Assembly (NCBI GenBank): GCA_003427395.1
Contig: BFEA01000189.1
Location: forward strand, 855,701-903,642
Origin: Chara braunii
Lineage: Eukaryota; Streptophyta; Charophyceae; Charales; Characeae
Length of the DNA stretch: 47,942 nucleotides
Reading direction: 5' to 3'
Shown: in pieces, positions 1-11,689 of the stretch
How the letters are laid out: each line of letters begins with the position of its first letter
How positions within the stretch are numbered: the stretch's first letter is position 1
Translations under genes and position numbers: made by a program
Notes under the pieces: generated by a model
What the model was told of the DNA's origin: nothing
What the model saw: only the letters and a program-made list of their open reading frames with translations
Database searches by the model: none

Positions 1-219
1 TTTTTTTATTTTTAACTCGAGTTTGATTACGAATTTGACAATACCTCCAAGGCAAAAGTTGTTTGTATTATTATTTTACATAACGTATTTTGTTTTCAGA
101 TTTTTTGGATAACTTTTTTTTTATTATTAATATTTTTATGTTTGCGTTCGGAGAGTTTCGGCGCTCGTTCACGTTCGGTCCCGAACGCTCGGGTTCGGTC
201 ACCGAACCCGAACATGATG
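1..219. mobile_element. hAT-like non-autonomous element C, one end only
   Basis: The AT-rich part (about 10-125) aligns by eye with the internal core of element A (19100-19230): both contain CCAAGGCAAAAGTTGTT, then a CATAACRTAT block, then a T-rich TTTTCAG stretch. The outer 70 bases are packed with direct and inverted copies of TTCGG/CCGAA words. The element appears to stop near 219, where the reading frame of a Ty3 gag region begins, so it is probably inserted in that retroelement. The other end lies outside the window, so target duplications cannot be checked. It has no coding capacity. Confidence 0.6.
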
Positions 220-551
220 CTACACAGTAAAAGGCCACTGGTATATCTCTACGATATGGGTCGAGGAGTGCAAGAAGGGCCTGGGAACTTACCAGGCGTG
301 ACGACTTCAGAACCGATGTCTCGATCCGGGATGGTTTTTAGGCCACCGTCAAGGTCGAGAAGGGCGCCACAGGTAGTCAGGACAAGGGCTAAGGGGCCGG
401 TGAGCTCCGATGAGTCAGCAAAAGATGTTCCTGAGCCTAGTAGGGAGAAAGGGACTGTGGACATCCCAGAGGACGAGGATGAAGAGGATGGGAGGTTAAG
501 GAAAGAAGAGGATAAAAGAGCTGAGCAAAGGTCAAAAATAGGGGTGTTAAG
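220..551 (+). pseudogene. Ty3 retroelement gag/pre-protease region, 5' part
   Basis: An open frame (frame 1) rich in Arg, Pro and Ser, then Glu/Asp/Lys, ends at a stop near 567. The reading continues in another frame (frame 3) from about 552, where a Lys-rich stretch leads into a helical segment (MEEMMDRILEGHNHL at 621). This implies a frameshift around 545-555. The composition fits the linker between gag and protease of a plant Ty3 element. The N-terminal gag and 5' LTR are absent, displaced by the hAT-like element or lying outside the window. The apparent ORF start at 142 lies inside that inserted element and is not the original start. Confidence 0.55.
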
Positions 552-1574
552 GCTGACACGGACATAGTTTCAGAAGGGAAGAAAAAGAAGTACACTGTCC
601 GGGTAGAGGAAGGGTATGCTATGGAGGAAATGATGGATAGAATCCTTGAGGGTCATAACCACCTTATGAACCTGAAGGATGTCCTCGCTTCATTTCCAAG
701 GCTTCGAGACGAGCTCAAAGCACGACTGTCCAGAAAGATGGAGGTTAGCGTGCGTCTGGGGGTCATAATCCTCAAGGAAACAGAATGGGCAGAGACAAGC
801 ACAAAGATGGATTGAAAGTCTGTCGCATGCGGATGCTTGGACGTGATAGTAAAAGAGAAAACGTGCACAACAATGGTGGATACTGGCGCGGAAATGAACC
901 TCATAAAAGAGGAGCATGCCTTGCGCTTAGGAATGAAAATCGATCGCTCCGACGACTGAGTTCTAATGAGAGTGAATAGTCGCTCAGTGTTTATGGGGAC
1001 CGCATCGGGAGTGATTTTGGAGATTGGCAAGGTCAAAGTAAGAAGTTGTTTTTTCATAATGCCTGATCTCGATCATCCGATTCTATTGGGCCGATCCGTC
1101 TTTAGCAGAACAGAAACCCTCATACTTAACAAGCATGATGGGACAATGTTCCTTGTCTTATGTGACCCTGTGCATGGTAACTATGAGGTTATCACCTGTA
1201 GGAACACGGGGCCGCGAAGTATAAGGAACCATCCCAATCCTGACTCTTTCACGATTGAAGAATCAGAAGAGGAGAGAAGGAGATTGTGGAGGGATGAGTT
1301 TGAAGGGGAAAGACAGCTGAAAGCGCTGACCCTTAGCTTAGCAAGTATTGGCGATGCAATGGACATAGTGTCGACCTACGGGATGGCAGACCCAAAGGCT
1401 GTAAAGTCCCTAAGAGAGAAGGTAATGGAACAGATGGGTGAAGGAGAAGCGGAATTGGTATATCGAGTGCCCGGAAGGGTAGGAGGACAAGCAGGAGCCA
1501 ATCCCCAAAGTACAACTTGGCCTTTTTTAGGGGTAGGCTCAGACAAGGGTCACAAAGGCGATACAAAAGGGTAG
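552..1574 (+). pseudogene. Ty3 retroelement aspartic protease region (retropepsin)
   Basis: Frame 3 reads through 552-1574 with in-frame stops at 813, 957 and 963. The retropepsin active site is visible: codons from 834 read CLDVIVKEKTCTTMVDTGAE, with catalytic Asp in DTGAE and MNLI following. The C-terminal flap/strand motif of retropepsins, HPILLGRSVF, is at about 1075-1103. Downstream of the protease a charged helical linker runs toward the RT. Retropepsins cleave the gag-pol polyprotein. Here three stops and an upstream frameshift make the reading frame non-functional, although the catalytic DTG itself survives. Confidence 0.8.
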
Positions 1575-1589
1575 ATAAAAAATGTCGCC

Positions 1590-2600
1590 CTGTTCCTGTG
1601 CTCGTGACTGAGGAACAAGAGGTTTATTACAAGCGGGAACGAGAGTTGATACGGCAAATGCAATAAAATGCAGAGAATGGACCATGTTGTATCAATCAGG
1701 AAACGGAGGAAGCGTTAATAATAGGAAAGTCTGGGTTTCTTACATTGCAAGAAAGACAGTTGATGGTGGAGACCATAAGAGGAAGACATACTGTATATGT
1801 CTTCAATGATGACGAAAGTGGTCGTCTTGATGTTGACAAGATTCCGATGATTCGGATATATACCGTGCCACATGAGCCTTGGAACCTGCGAGGTGCGTGA
1901 TATCCCAATCTGGCTGATGAGGAAAAAGTGGTAAAATACCTTGATGGGAAGATCCGCACGCATGTGTCAGACTATTCGAGTGGACCATATGCCTCTCCTT
2001 GGTTTTGCTTCATCAAACCAAATGGGACTTTGCGATGGGTACAGGATTTGTAGCAATTAAATACTATGACTGTAAGGGACGAAGGTGGTCTGCCGAATGC
2101 TGATGCACTTTCGGAAGCCTGCGCAGGACGATCTATAATTTCACTTATAGATCTATATTCTGGTTACGACCAGTTTCCTGTTTACCTGTCGGACAGACCT
2201 TTGACGACGATGCATACTCCTCGGGGCATGATTCATATGAATGTCGCACTACGAGGATGGACGAATGCAGTCGCAATGGTTCAAAGGCATATGGTAAGGG
2301 CTATGCAGCCGGTAAGTCCTCATATTACACAACCATACATTGATGGTCTGACTGTGAAAGAGTGAAAGGAGAAGAATGAGCAGGAGGTGATGTAAGGGAT
2401 TAGACGATTTGTCCGGGATCATGTACAAGATTTATGCAAGGTCTTAGACTTACTAAAAGAGCATAACCTCACTGCGAGTGGATCGAAATTCAGATAGTGT
2501 ATGCGCGGAGCGACAATCTTAGAGTTTGTGTGCGACGAGAGGGGTCGTCGGCCAGACACTAAGAAGATCAACAAGATTCTCGATTGACCGACACTATTCA
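1590..2600 (+). pseudogene. Ty3 retroelement reverse transcriptase (broken)
   Basis: From about 1690 the frame resembles the RT N-terminus of Ty3 elements, including SSGPYASPWFCFIKPNGTLRW just before 2040. Palm motifs follow: SLIDLYSGYDQF (about 2140-2175, first catalytic Asp present), TPRG (about 2217) and PYIDG (about 2332). The family has the catalytic pair YIDD at the last site; here the second Asp reads Gly. The thumb/connection continues at 2395-2600 with LLKEHNLTASGSKF and a RRPDTKKINKILD-like segment. In-frame stops at about 1663, 1900, 2051, 2363 and 2391, and several beyond, show it is dead. RT copies element RNA into DNA in cytoplasmic particles. Confidence 0.85.
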
Positions 2601-3644
2601 AGACTATTACGGAAGTATGAAGCTTTCTGAGAAAGTGTGGTTTTTGGAGGGTGTTTCTTTTAAGTGGTTTTGCGGCTAAGACAGAGCAACTGCGATAGCT
2701 TGTACGCCAAGGTTAAAATTGAGAATGGGGAGATAAGCAGGAGTTGGTAATTAAATACCTAAAGAAAGGAAGGAGGGTTAGTATTGGGGGTATCGGATCA
2801 TGCCGCCACGCTAACAAGGTCTTTTATTGTAGAGACTTATATTGGACCAACTGCTTTGGGGGATGTATTGATTCAGAAAGATTTTTAGGGAGAAAAGCGA
2901 CCTTTGATATTTGAAAGTCGAACGCTTAACACAACTTAGAGAAATCACTGTTAGTTTAAGCGAAAAACTTTGACAGTTCTTCATTGTCTACGAATTTTCA
3001 TAAATTACCTCTTCGGCAGAAGGTTCGTTATGAGAGTTGACCCGACTGCTCTGGCCCGTTCGCTTAAGAATTTTGCTCCCTCGGATCCAACCATTGCCAG
3101 ATGGTTAACATACATCTGGATGTTTGATTTCGAGTTGGAGCGTATTCCTGGAAACAAAAATAGGGCAGATGGGTTAAGTCGCGTTGACTGGGATAAAAAT
3201 AACAAAGGGGTAGTCGAAGATACTCCACCAGTCGATGAATTTCTGGACAAGGAAGAGGATGTAAGACTCCACATTAATTTCTGGTCGCTGACTATGGGTG
3301 AACATATTACTCATGGACGACCTATATGGCTTACACCTCTAGGTCATGTACGACGGTCGGACATAGTCTTCAAGCCGTATATTGAGGAAGATTCATGGAG
3401 GATGCCAGGAGCAGAATGGATGATGAATCTGGCCCTGGCAGACAAGTACCAGTTGTGGGAAGATCTGGTCACATTGGAGAACGGACCCCACCAGGTGGAA
3501 AAGCATGAACGATTAGTATGTAGAATGTATCTTCTGGCAAACTCGCTGCTTCAAGATGAAATTGCTAGGATTGAGGAGAGAAGGCAAAATAGGGAAGAGA
3601 ATGTGGTCCACGAAGGAGAGGGTGACGACTTTGAAGAAGGATAG
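2601..3644 (+). pseudogene. Ty3 retroelement RNase H and linker to integrase (broken)
   Basis: The RNase H region begins near 2800 with VETYIGPTALGDVLIQKD. In related elements the catalytic Asp sits in a TDAGP-like motif; here that position reads TYIGP, so a key residue appears lost. A stop-rich part follows to 2970. Then a clean 224-codon stretch runs to 3644: YLFGRRFVMRVDPTALA (about 3009), the APSDPTIARWLTYIWMFDFE block, and RIPGNKNRADGLSRVDW, the normal Ty3 RNase H end with the NRADGLSR signature. The remainder (3190-3644) is an acidic linker without motifs that I recognise. The long clean stretch suggests the stops accumulated unevenly rather than long ago throughout. Confidence 0.85.
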
Positions 3645-3849
3645 ATAAAAGAGGTCTTTCGTGCAAAAGAGTATAACGGAGTATATTTGGAACTAGGGAT
3701 GCTCCTTTCATGTGAAATGAGAGAAAGGAATGCGAGCGAAAGAGTCCTTAAGATGCGACAAATTTTTCTGGTGAGAGAAAGTCATTTGTTCATAAGAAGT
3801 AAGGAATCCTAGAAGGGTAGTCTGTGGCGTAAATCGACAGATTGACGTT
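3645..3849. other. Stop-rich linker between RNase H and integrase
   Basis: There is no sustained frame here. It lies between the RNase H end and the integrase zinc-binding domain, where a complete element would be continuous, so it is decayed pol linker. Confidence 0.5.
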
Positions 3850-4973
3850 ATGGTCGTCCTTCATGATGGAACGGCAAGTGGTCATAAGAGCATAGATGCG
3901 ACGTACTTAAAGATTCACGACTTATATTATTGGGATGGCATGAGACACATGATTGACAATTATTGCAAGTCTTGTGTACCATGTCAGGAGCGGTCTTCCT
4001 TAGACCTAGGGAACCACTGCACCCTAGATATATACGTGAGGTTGGAGCAGTCGTCCATCTGGATCTATTGGCAATGCCCTTAGGTATAGGAGGGCTTAAT
4101 TATATTTTTGATGCACGAGACAATCTCTCAGGATTTGTGGATGGCAAGGCTATTCGCACGAAGACAGGAAAAGTATTGACTCAGTGCATTGAAGAATACT
4201 ACCTTCGCTATCTCTTCGTCTCAAGATTCGTACTGGACAGGGGGTCCAAGTTCACTTGTGCAGAAGTGAAGACGTCGTTGAGGGGATATGGTGTAATTGT
4301 TGAGTATACGACTGAGGCACGCCCTCAGGCTAACGCACCGATGGAAAGAGGACACAGTACCATTACAAATCTCCTCGCAAAATGGATAGATGACAGACCT
4401 AATTAGTGGTCAAATTTTCTAAGAGTTGCCTTCTTTATTGAGAATATCACTATCAGAAGGAGTACCAACTACGCGCCAGCTACACTATGGTATGACGGAC
4501 ATGCGACGTTCCCTATAGAAAGTTTCCTAAAAACTTGGAGACGACAAAACCTCGAAACGACCTTATCTTTTCAGGAGTTGCTCGATCTAAGGGCACGTCA
4601 TATTAGAGTCATAGAAGATAGGGTTTAAAAGGCGACGAGTAGAGTGGTTGATAGTCGGACCAACGATAAGTTCAGGTGGGACCAGTTGGCACGAGTAAGA
4701 AAGGAGTCTCTAAAGGTGGGGGATGCGGTGCTGCTCTACAACTCATCCCTAGAGAAGCAATGGTCAAGGACATTGGACAAGCGGCGACTAGGGCCGTACA
4801 GAATCACGAGATGTGGCGAGCATGGGGCATACCAGATCGAGGATATGAATGGAACGACATGGAAGGACAGGGTGTCTGACTTGAGATTGAAGAAGTTTGT
4901 GGCACGAGATGAGGTGAGCATGGAACTGGCAAGCCATATGGTTTTTAGTTGTAAGGGGACGACCTTAGTATAG
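3850..4973 (+). pseudogene. Ty3 retroelement integrase with GPY/F tail (broken)
   Basis: The HHCC zinc-binding domain is at 3850-4000: LHDGTASGH, then YYWDGMR and CKSCVPCQE. A frameshift near 4000 moves the reading to the next frame, where the DDE catalytic core runs on: HLDLLAMP (first Asp, about 4057), VLDRGSKFT (second Asp, about 4230) and APMERGH (Glu, about 4336). All three acidic residues are present. Stops at 4405 (TAG) and 4626 (TAA) interrupt it. The tail carries the GPY/F-type motif LGPYRITRCGEHGAYQIED at about 4790, typical of Ty3 integrases, and ends at a TAG at 4971. Integrase inserts element cDNA; this copy is inactive. Confidence 0.88.
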
Positions 4974-5215
4974 CAGAGAGAAAAAACGCAAGTTGTTAGG
5001 TCAAAATGGTTTGATAGAATAAGAATAGAGTTAAGTATGAAACTCCGACGAAACAGTTTGTCACAGCCCCTCGTTTGTTGTCCTCTTCTCCCTCTCTGCC
5101 TACGGTTTACCGGGCAGTTCTATTTGACGATATATATGTATAAGTATTTAGGTAGTTATGGGAGGGCTATATATATATATATATATGTGACGATATATAT
5201 ATATATATATGTATA
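4974..5215. other. 3' flank of Ty3 copy with (TA)n tracts
   Basis: Non-coding. A CT-rich stretch (5060-5115) is followed by two (TA)n tracts at 5169-5187 and 5192-5216. After element D the TA tract resumes at 5761-5779 and runs into the gag of a second retroelement. This may include a decayed LTR, but I cannot pair it with another LTR copy in the window. Confidence 0.45.
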
Positions 5216-5760
5216 CTATGTAGAAAATCCGGATATCCGGCAGGCCATTTTATCCGAAATTTTCAATCCGGATGAAAATTCCGGATTAATTCCGGATATG
5301 GAAAAATTCGGCCCTGCGCAAAACATTTTTTTTTACCGAAAAAAAAACTAATTCAAAAAATTCTGGAAAACAAGTATGTTGTTCACATCAACGATACGAA
5401 CAACGTTTGGCTTGAGGCCATTGTTGATATCTCAACAGATAAAAAGATAAAAATGTAAAACAGAAAAAAAAAAAAAAATTTGGATAAAAAATTATAAAAC
5501 GAAATTTAACGAATCAAGCATCCCCCCTCTAAACCCTTCATTCGCTATCTTACCCCCTTTCAACCCTTCCATGACTTATCAAGCTTTTTATGAAATAGGA
5601 ATATAGTTCTATTGTATTTTGCATGCGCAATATTACTTTTTTTTTTTTTTTTCCTTTTTTTTTTTGGCCATTTTTTTAATAATCCAGACTTCCGGATAAT
5701 CCTAGCCCCCGATAATCCGGCCTGATAATCCGACCAGATTATCCGGCCAGGTATGCCGTG
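5216..5760. mobile_element. hAT-like non-autonomous element D (ATCCGG words)
   Basis: Both ends carry clustered direct and inverted ATCCGG/CCGGAT words: about 5227-5312 on the left, about 5688-5750 on the right. The core 5330-5435 (AATTCTGGAAAACAAGTATG, then GAACAACGTTTGGCTTGAGG) aligns with the reverse complement of the cores of elements A and C. So it is the same family in the opposite orientation. Ends are approximate: CTATG at 5216 and CGTG at 5760 resemble the family termini. Flanking TA repeats hide any target duplication. It has no coding capacity. Confidence 0.65.
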
Positions 5761-5816
5761 CTATATATATATATATATACTGTGACTTCCTGACATGCTT
5801 ACCCCCTGTTATCCTG

Positions 5817-6772
5817 TTGTCTCTTCCTTGTTGTGCAGGCTTGATACCTTTGATAGTCATGCTAAGAGTTAGGGGCGGGGCAGGGCCGATGGAAGTTCCT
5901 CTGGGGGCTACCAGTCAGAGGGGGCAGCAGGGGACCACTAGAGAAAAAAAACCTCTTATTTTCGATGGAGGGAGTTTGGAGATGTTTTTGGCCAGGTTCG
6001 AGACCCATGCATATCAGTATGGTTGGGTACGACCAGGATGTTGGATGAGGTGCGAGGCAGTGGTGAGTGGGCCGAGCCAATCACGAGATTTGCCAAGGAG
6101 TCACTTACTTGGCAGGAGTTTGAGAGGAAGATGGAGGGGCTGCATCCATCGCCTACAGGGAGAGACGGATTGCCTATTCGCTTTGACTCCTCCAGCTTGG
6201 AAGAGTTCCTTAAGGCCTATGATCTATTCGCAGATGAACAGAACATTCTGACTGACTCCAGAGTTTGAGGGTTCATCCAGTTTGTGAGAAAGGTCATCAA
6301 GTCCTTTGTCAAAACTATTGTGGAAAGAGCCACAAACTGGGGCGATTGCAAGTGCCTATTAAGGAACTACGATACTCCTGAGCGCCAAGCAGAGAACAAA
6401 AGAGGGATAGAAAGGAAGAGGAGAGAGCCAGAAGGAGCAGAGGGGCGAGCAGTTGGACAGGGTGCACCTCATGGGACACGGGGAGAGGAGAAAAGTAGAA
6501 AGGGGTACACACTCACACGCATGAGAAAAATAAGGAACAGGCGACTGGAGGGGCGAAAAAAAAAAGAAGTTCATGTGGTCCAGAGCCATCTTCAGAGCAT
6601 GTGCGGTTGTCAGATGAGTGTTCTAGGCCATAGAGAGAGCATGATTTGCCTCATGAGCCAGTGCGGCGAGACCAACAGGGCGAGGAAACTGAAAAGGAAA
6701 GAGAACTGGAGAAGGTGGACATGGCAGCGCGAGAGAAGGAAATCGGGATTCATCTTAGGCTCCAAAACCTGA
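5817..6772 (+). pseudogene. Second Ty3-type gag, N-terminal part (broken)
   Basis: The opening reads KPLIFDGGSLEMFLARFETHAYQYGW (positions about 5947-6025; residues listed here only as a motif), typical of gag proteins of streptophyte Ty3 elements. A frameshift near 6020-6050 shifts to a frame with the same sort of content, including PIRFDSSSLEEFLKAYDLF, a duplicated capsid-like motif (FDG/FDS...LE.FL). The second frame stops at 6266 and continues in a third, Arg/Glu-rich frame (6284-6772). At least two frameshifts mean no complete gag is made. No protease or RT follows downstream, so this is a gag-only remnant on the same strand as the Ty3 copy upstream. Confidence 0.7.
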
Positions 6773-7752
6773 CAGAAATGAAGGATAGAATGCAGAAAGG
6801 GAATCAGTCAGTGGAAGTGGAATCCAAGAAGACAACTCAGAAGGATAACTCTCCTCTACTCACGAAAGTCTGGGAGAGTTTTGATAGGTTGATGGGGGTT
6901 AAGTCAGTCTCCACAGACTTACTTACCCTGAAGGGTTTTTTGAAGGAAGGGTTTGCAGCAGCGAAAGCTTCTGATGAAAAGATAGGGAGACAGGTGACAA
7001 AGGTGGCACAAGCTGCTCATGGCCAGAAGGTGGATTGGGAAAAAGAGATTGGATATCTGAAGAAGGAGGTGGAAAGGCAAGGCAAGGAAGTGGATGTTGT
7101 GAAGGCTGAGATGGTGGACATTAGAGTTGAGAATGGAGCCCTCAAGCTGGTCAACCAGACCCTTAATAAGGTCAACGACGTTCTGAGGGGGCACCTCTAG
7201 GCACAACAAACCTCCTTCCAAGCAAAGGAGGTTGAATGGGAAAAGAGGTTGAACTTGAAGGATATTGAGGTCAAATGTGCTCATCAGGTGCCTACAACAG
7301 TGGTGGATTGGACTGAGATCCAAAACTTTGGTATCAAGGGACAGTTAGTTGAGGACCTCTTCAAACATCAAAAGAAGGAGGCAGGGGTAAAACAACAAGC
7401 AGATGAGGACGTCCATTTGCTTGACAAAGTCACGTTGGAGTCAGAGGAAATACTGAGGAGGAAGGAATCAGAAGTTGGAAAATTTGAGTGGCAGACACCT
7501 ACTTCCTTGGCTACCCAGCATAAAACTTTGCCTGCAGTCGGTAGACAGATTGAGGAGGCTGGTCAGATTAAGACCCCTACGATTGCTCATCAGAGTTCTA
7601 CTCAGGTTTTGCAGAGAGACCAATCACAAATTTCTCAGAGGACAGTGATGGTGGAAGAGAGCAAGGAAAGTAAGATGGAGGAGTCTCAGAGATTGGCCAC
7701 GCTAGAAAACATGCCTTTGCTCACTAGCTTTGGTGATGTTTTGAGATTCTGA
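6646..7752 (+). pseudogene. Gag-associated coiled-coil region
   Basis: One frame (6646-7752, frame 1) reads 184 codons to a TAG at 7198 and then continues in the same frame through 7249-7752. It is rich in Lys, Glu, Gln and Leu in a heptad-like pattern, for example EKEIGYLKKEVERQGKEVDV at about 7040-7100, and is probably a long coiled coil. Such segments occur between capsid and zinc knuckle in gag proteins of large plant Ty3 elements. The stop at 7198-7200 breaks it and the C-terminal part ends with a TGA at 7750. I do not see a separate cellular homologue. Confidence 0.5.
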
Positions 7753-7812
7753 GTCTCTGACTCTGATTCAGAGAGACATGGCAGTGGACAGACTATACGG
7801 GGGAGTGGCAGA

Positions 7813-8115
7813 GTGGCAGAGGGGTTTGCTCTGGAGCTTCAGAGACTCTTCAACAAGAGGTCACTAGTCAAGCCACAAGCGCCCCCTCGTCTGCTTTACC
7901 CTCAGAAGAGATTAAGACAGAAGCCGTGCAGAAGAAGCTTGGAAAGTGTTTCTACTGCAAGAAGGACAAACACTTCTCTGATGATTACCTCAAGTGCTAT
8001 GAGGATGAGGCAAAAAGTTTTGTTACCAAAGTATCCACTGGGATTTAGAGAAATAGAAATGGTAAGTTGGTTGAGAGATTGCGAGATGGTGGCAGGGCAC
8101 AGTTGTACATGTAAA
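7813..8115 (+). pseudogene. Gag zinc-knuckle remnant, last Cys replaced
   Basis: In frame 3 the codons from 7947 read CFYCKKDKHFSDDYLKC. The gag zinc knuckle is CX2CX4HX4C; the first three ligands (Cys, Cys, His) are present but the fourth position is Tyr, with a Cys three residues later. Stops follow within 30 codons. A nucleocapsid knuckle binds element RNA during packaging. This is the last recognisable coding trace of the second Ty3 copy; no pol is attached. Confidence 0.6.
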
Positions 8116-10065
8116 TAAGTGAGGTGTTGATTGACTATGATTTAGTCATAAGGTCTGGAAAGGTCCAGAGCTGAGAGAGATAAAAAATTTGACACTCAGT
8201 CCTGATGGATATCTGTATATAGAGAAGCATATGGAGGATTGGATCAGACTCATGCACATCGGTGATTGAGTGAATAAGTTACGAGGGACTTTCAGTCTTA
8301 GATGTATAAGAGATAACACTTATAGTAGTTCTTACCGACCTTCCTGTTTTTCTATAACGAGGAGTGTTTTGATGACATTCGTATGTATATTCAGAGTTTT
8401 TCTTAGTTTTAGGGTGTGATGTATGAGACACATATTAGAGTGATGTTGCAACTATGTTAAACATCTGGACTTTGATTTTTTCGACATTTTGACATTTTCT
8501 TTTCTTATCTTGTATAATATTTGGGGCTATTCAAGAAATTGACAGGAGCTTTTGTTTTCACAAGGTTCCAGATCTTGTGTACTTGTATGGATTTCAGGTG
8601 TTGTTTTGTGTGGATTTTCACTATCTCTCTCAGTCTTGTGAGTTTGTCGTCATGTGAATGACTCTCGTGATGTGTACTTGCTTTGAAATGATTTGTACTG
8701 CAAGGTTTTTCTTTGCACTTAGGCATATCTGACAAACGACAGATGAATCTTTAAAGTGCAATGGAAGAGTTTGCAGTTTTTTGCTTTCAACGAAGATTAT
8801 TGTATCGTAACTTGAAAAAGGCTTGAGTAATGATTAATGTAAATGTCACAACCAAAGTTGTGTCCTTTTGCATACGGAGGGAAACCCGAAGGTTGGCCAA
8901 TCCCCGAAAACGTGAATGATATTGAGAGAGCGCCCAAAAGGGGTGCTAAAATGATGGATATTTTTGTTGTGTAAAAGTTTGATGAGGAAAGACCAGAAAT
9001 TTTATGATAATTATTTGCTTGAAATTTGTGGCATTCATGGTGAAATTTTGGATGAAATTTCGAGAGATGTCCCTAAGACGTGTGGCCCAACCTACGGTGA
9101 TCAAAGTAGGAAGGGTCACGACCCTGTGGATTGATGATGGATACCATTTGAATATTGAGAGAAGGCACTATCCCTCCACGTAGTCCCGTGGGTAGTTGGT
9201 ACGTGATCCTTTAAATTGCTTGGACAATTTTGATGAATCTTGATGATAAGAATGCTTGACCACTATGAAGCCAGTCTAAGGGATATATTTGAGAGGCCAA
9301 GCTAACGGGCTATACTTGGCATCATTGAGACGTAACTCCCAGTGTGGGTTGCTGACCGACGCAACCTGGCAGCGGGCTCATGACTCATCGAAGGTTAGGT
9401 CTTGAAGGGTCGGCCACTCGGAGAGGGGAAGGTCATTGGCATCGATTAAGTCTAGAGTCAGAGTCCTTCAGGATACCAAGATAGGAAAAACTGTTTATCG
9501 TTGCGCAACCAACGAGGGCACCATCGCTATATAACAACGCAATGGGTCGTAAATTCAGTATGATCAACCGATCAGCGGTGGGCCAAGATGAAGACCTAGC
9601 TCACTTGTGCTAGACTCGAGGATGGGTATTTTCATTATGATGGAAGTTTGTGTGGTTAAATTACCACCGGGAACTGAGGGGCCCCTGTATTTTAAGAAAG
9701 GTCTCGGTTAGGGTCAGCGTCTAAAGTCGTGACCTTGTTCGCGAAATCAAGGCTAAGGACACACAACGAGAAACCGGCCACGTCTAGAACGAAGGGAGAG
9801 GACTATCGACCTGCTACCGGAGAGCGGATATTATGCTGTAGTACAGAACGGAGTATCCCCTAATTTCGAGGCCATGACATGGGAGACCCAAGTTACAACC
9901 CTGGCAGTGGAACACCGTGGCGGGGGCGGGTGAGAAGATACCTCGAACGGAATCGGGTCGGTCAGTCAGATTGGTAACTTCCTCGTTAGCAAATGTGATT
10001 CTTGTTGTGCTTATAGTTTTGATTGCCCAGCGCGACAGGGACGTCGTTTAATAGGGTCCGGAAAA
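8116..10065. other. Non-coding stretch, no recognised feature
   Basis: Stops occur in all frames and there is no long self-repeat that I can see. It probably holds decayed 3' sequence of the second retroelement grading into the P module. A short shared string (TTGAGAGAAGGCACT) also occurs at about 23524, which may be a further fragment of the mosaic. Confidence 0.4.
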
Positions 10066-11330
10066 CTGTCGGCGCGAATACCCTTACAAGGGTATTTGGG
10101 CACATTTTTGCATCTCACCGAAAATGCATTTTCGACGATATCTGGGAGAGTGTCCCGTTTCCGAGTGACCACGACCAACTCTCAGGGGTTGGGAGTGACA
10201 CTCGCATCTTGATCTGATTAGAGAATGTGTGGGCGTGCACTTTGAGGGCACACACGATATTTAGGCGGACGTTTGGTTATAAGAGTGGCACCTGCGCCTA
10301 GTAGCATAAACTAGAAATGGGGTGTGGATAAATTGCAGTAGCACATATAGTGAGCATTCGCGATCGAGACTGACAGTTGATGATCGGGGCTAGGATTTAG
10401 TTATCAGATCTGCTTGACTTATTTGCTACGGCACTAGGATCAGTGAGGTGCAAAGTGCCTGACTTCCTAGGCCGACCACGATATTTTGGTCAACAGTAGA
10501 AGCCGCGGGCGACACTATAAAAATCGAAGTTTTTTCCGACGCTTAGGTGGTAAAAGTACGGTGTTTTGAAATGATAGTCTAGTGAGAATGTTGGAGTTGT
10601 TATGTAACGTCGCACTCGTGTCGCATGCACAAAAGCAGCCACGGGTAAAACTGACGGCTTCGTGCAGCGAGGGCCGATACGTAGGAGCCGTAGACACGAC
10701 CAGTATGCCAAACCACGACCTTAGTATGGTCCGACAGACCTAGGCCTGAAAGGGACGCTTTTATAACCAAGTTCGAGCCTATTACGTCCAAGCTTGGGTC
10801 TAGCCCTATAGGTTACGACTTTGGACTGACACTACAGAGATCGGAGATTGAGGCCAGCAGCCGACAATGAAGGAGCGGAGGAGTGTCTTATGAAGGAAAC
10901 TGATGGGTTGAGGGTCCTGCGGGACTATCCCCCTTAGTTTTGCCAGGGAGTCCGATCGCGGGACCGATGGGCAGGACCGAGGGTCGGGTTTCGACGGTCC
11001 TTTCCCCTCCGTCGCCGTTTCTTATATTTTCCTAACTTTTATTACCTTTTCACTATTTTTAATTTTATTATATCCCATTTCGGGACGCAGCTCAGGTATT
11101 AGCATCGAACCCAAGAGCCTAGCTCTACGGGTGCACCATTGAACTTTTGAAATACAGACCCATGTTCGGATCCGGGTGGTGGAACTTGATTAACGAATAA
11201 AACCGAATATTTCTTAGTTGACCAGGTCACGTCAGTTTGGTGGTGGTTTCCCAAAGCGGCGGCACTACTTTGGTCCTTCGGGACATCTGTTAAAATTAGA
11301 GCGACAATGGAGAAGATTAGTGCGCCCCGA
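10066..11330 (+). repeat. Dispersed module P, copy 1
   Basis: It begins GTCGGCGCGAATACCC and carries the 18-bp palindrome ATACCCTTACAAGGGTAT at 10078-10095. It aligns, with many substitutions, to 21960-23070 on the same strand. Shared blocks include the AGAGAATGTGTGGGCG-type block, a TAGCCCTATAGGTTACG block at about 10800 (22407 in copy 2), a GGGACGC block near 11085, a TTGAAATACAGACC block near 11145, and TTCGGGACATC near 11280. There is no coding potential. A tRNA-like A box (TAGCCCTATAGGTTACG) suggests part of P is tRNA-derived, but the matching B box is degraded here. Confidence 0.65.
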
Positions 11331-11689
11331 TATTACTTAAAAGCAGCGGACCCGATGATATCGGGTCACTGCTTGGTTATCCGCGCATCATCGTTCAACT
11401 GATTTGATGCGCTATCGCACGGTTGCGGACGAAGGCCACAACGAAGTCAAGGACAAAGATTGTTTGAAGGGAAGGAGCCGACACTACTCACCGTCTTGCT
11501 CATTTCGGTTTTTCTTTAACAATAAGTTAGTAAGAAGTGCACTCTATAGATTGGTGTGAAATATGGTTAAAATTACCCGTCGTGATCACAATGCTCCTTC
11601 ATCAGATAAGCAACCTCGACTACTTAAATCTTTCCTCCTTCGTCAACGCGCGGCAACATCCGACCTTTGACTCGCCTCGCACCGTAGGT

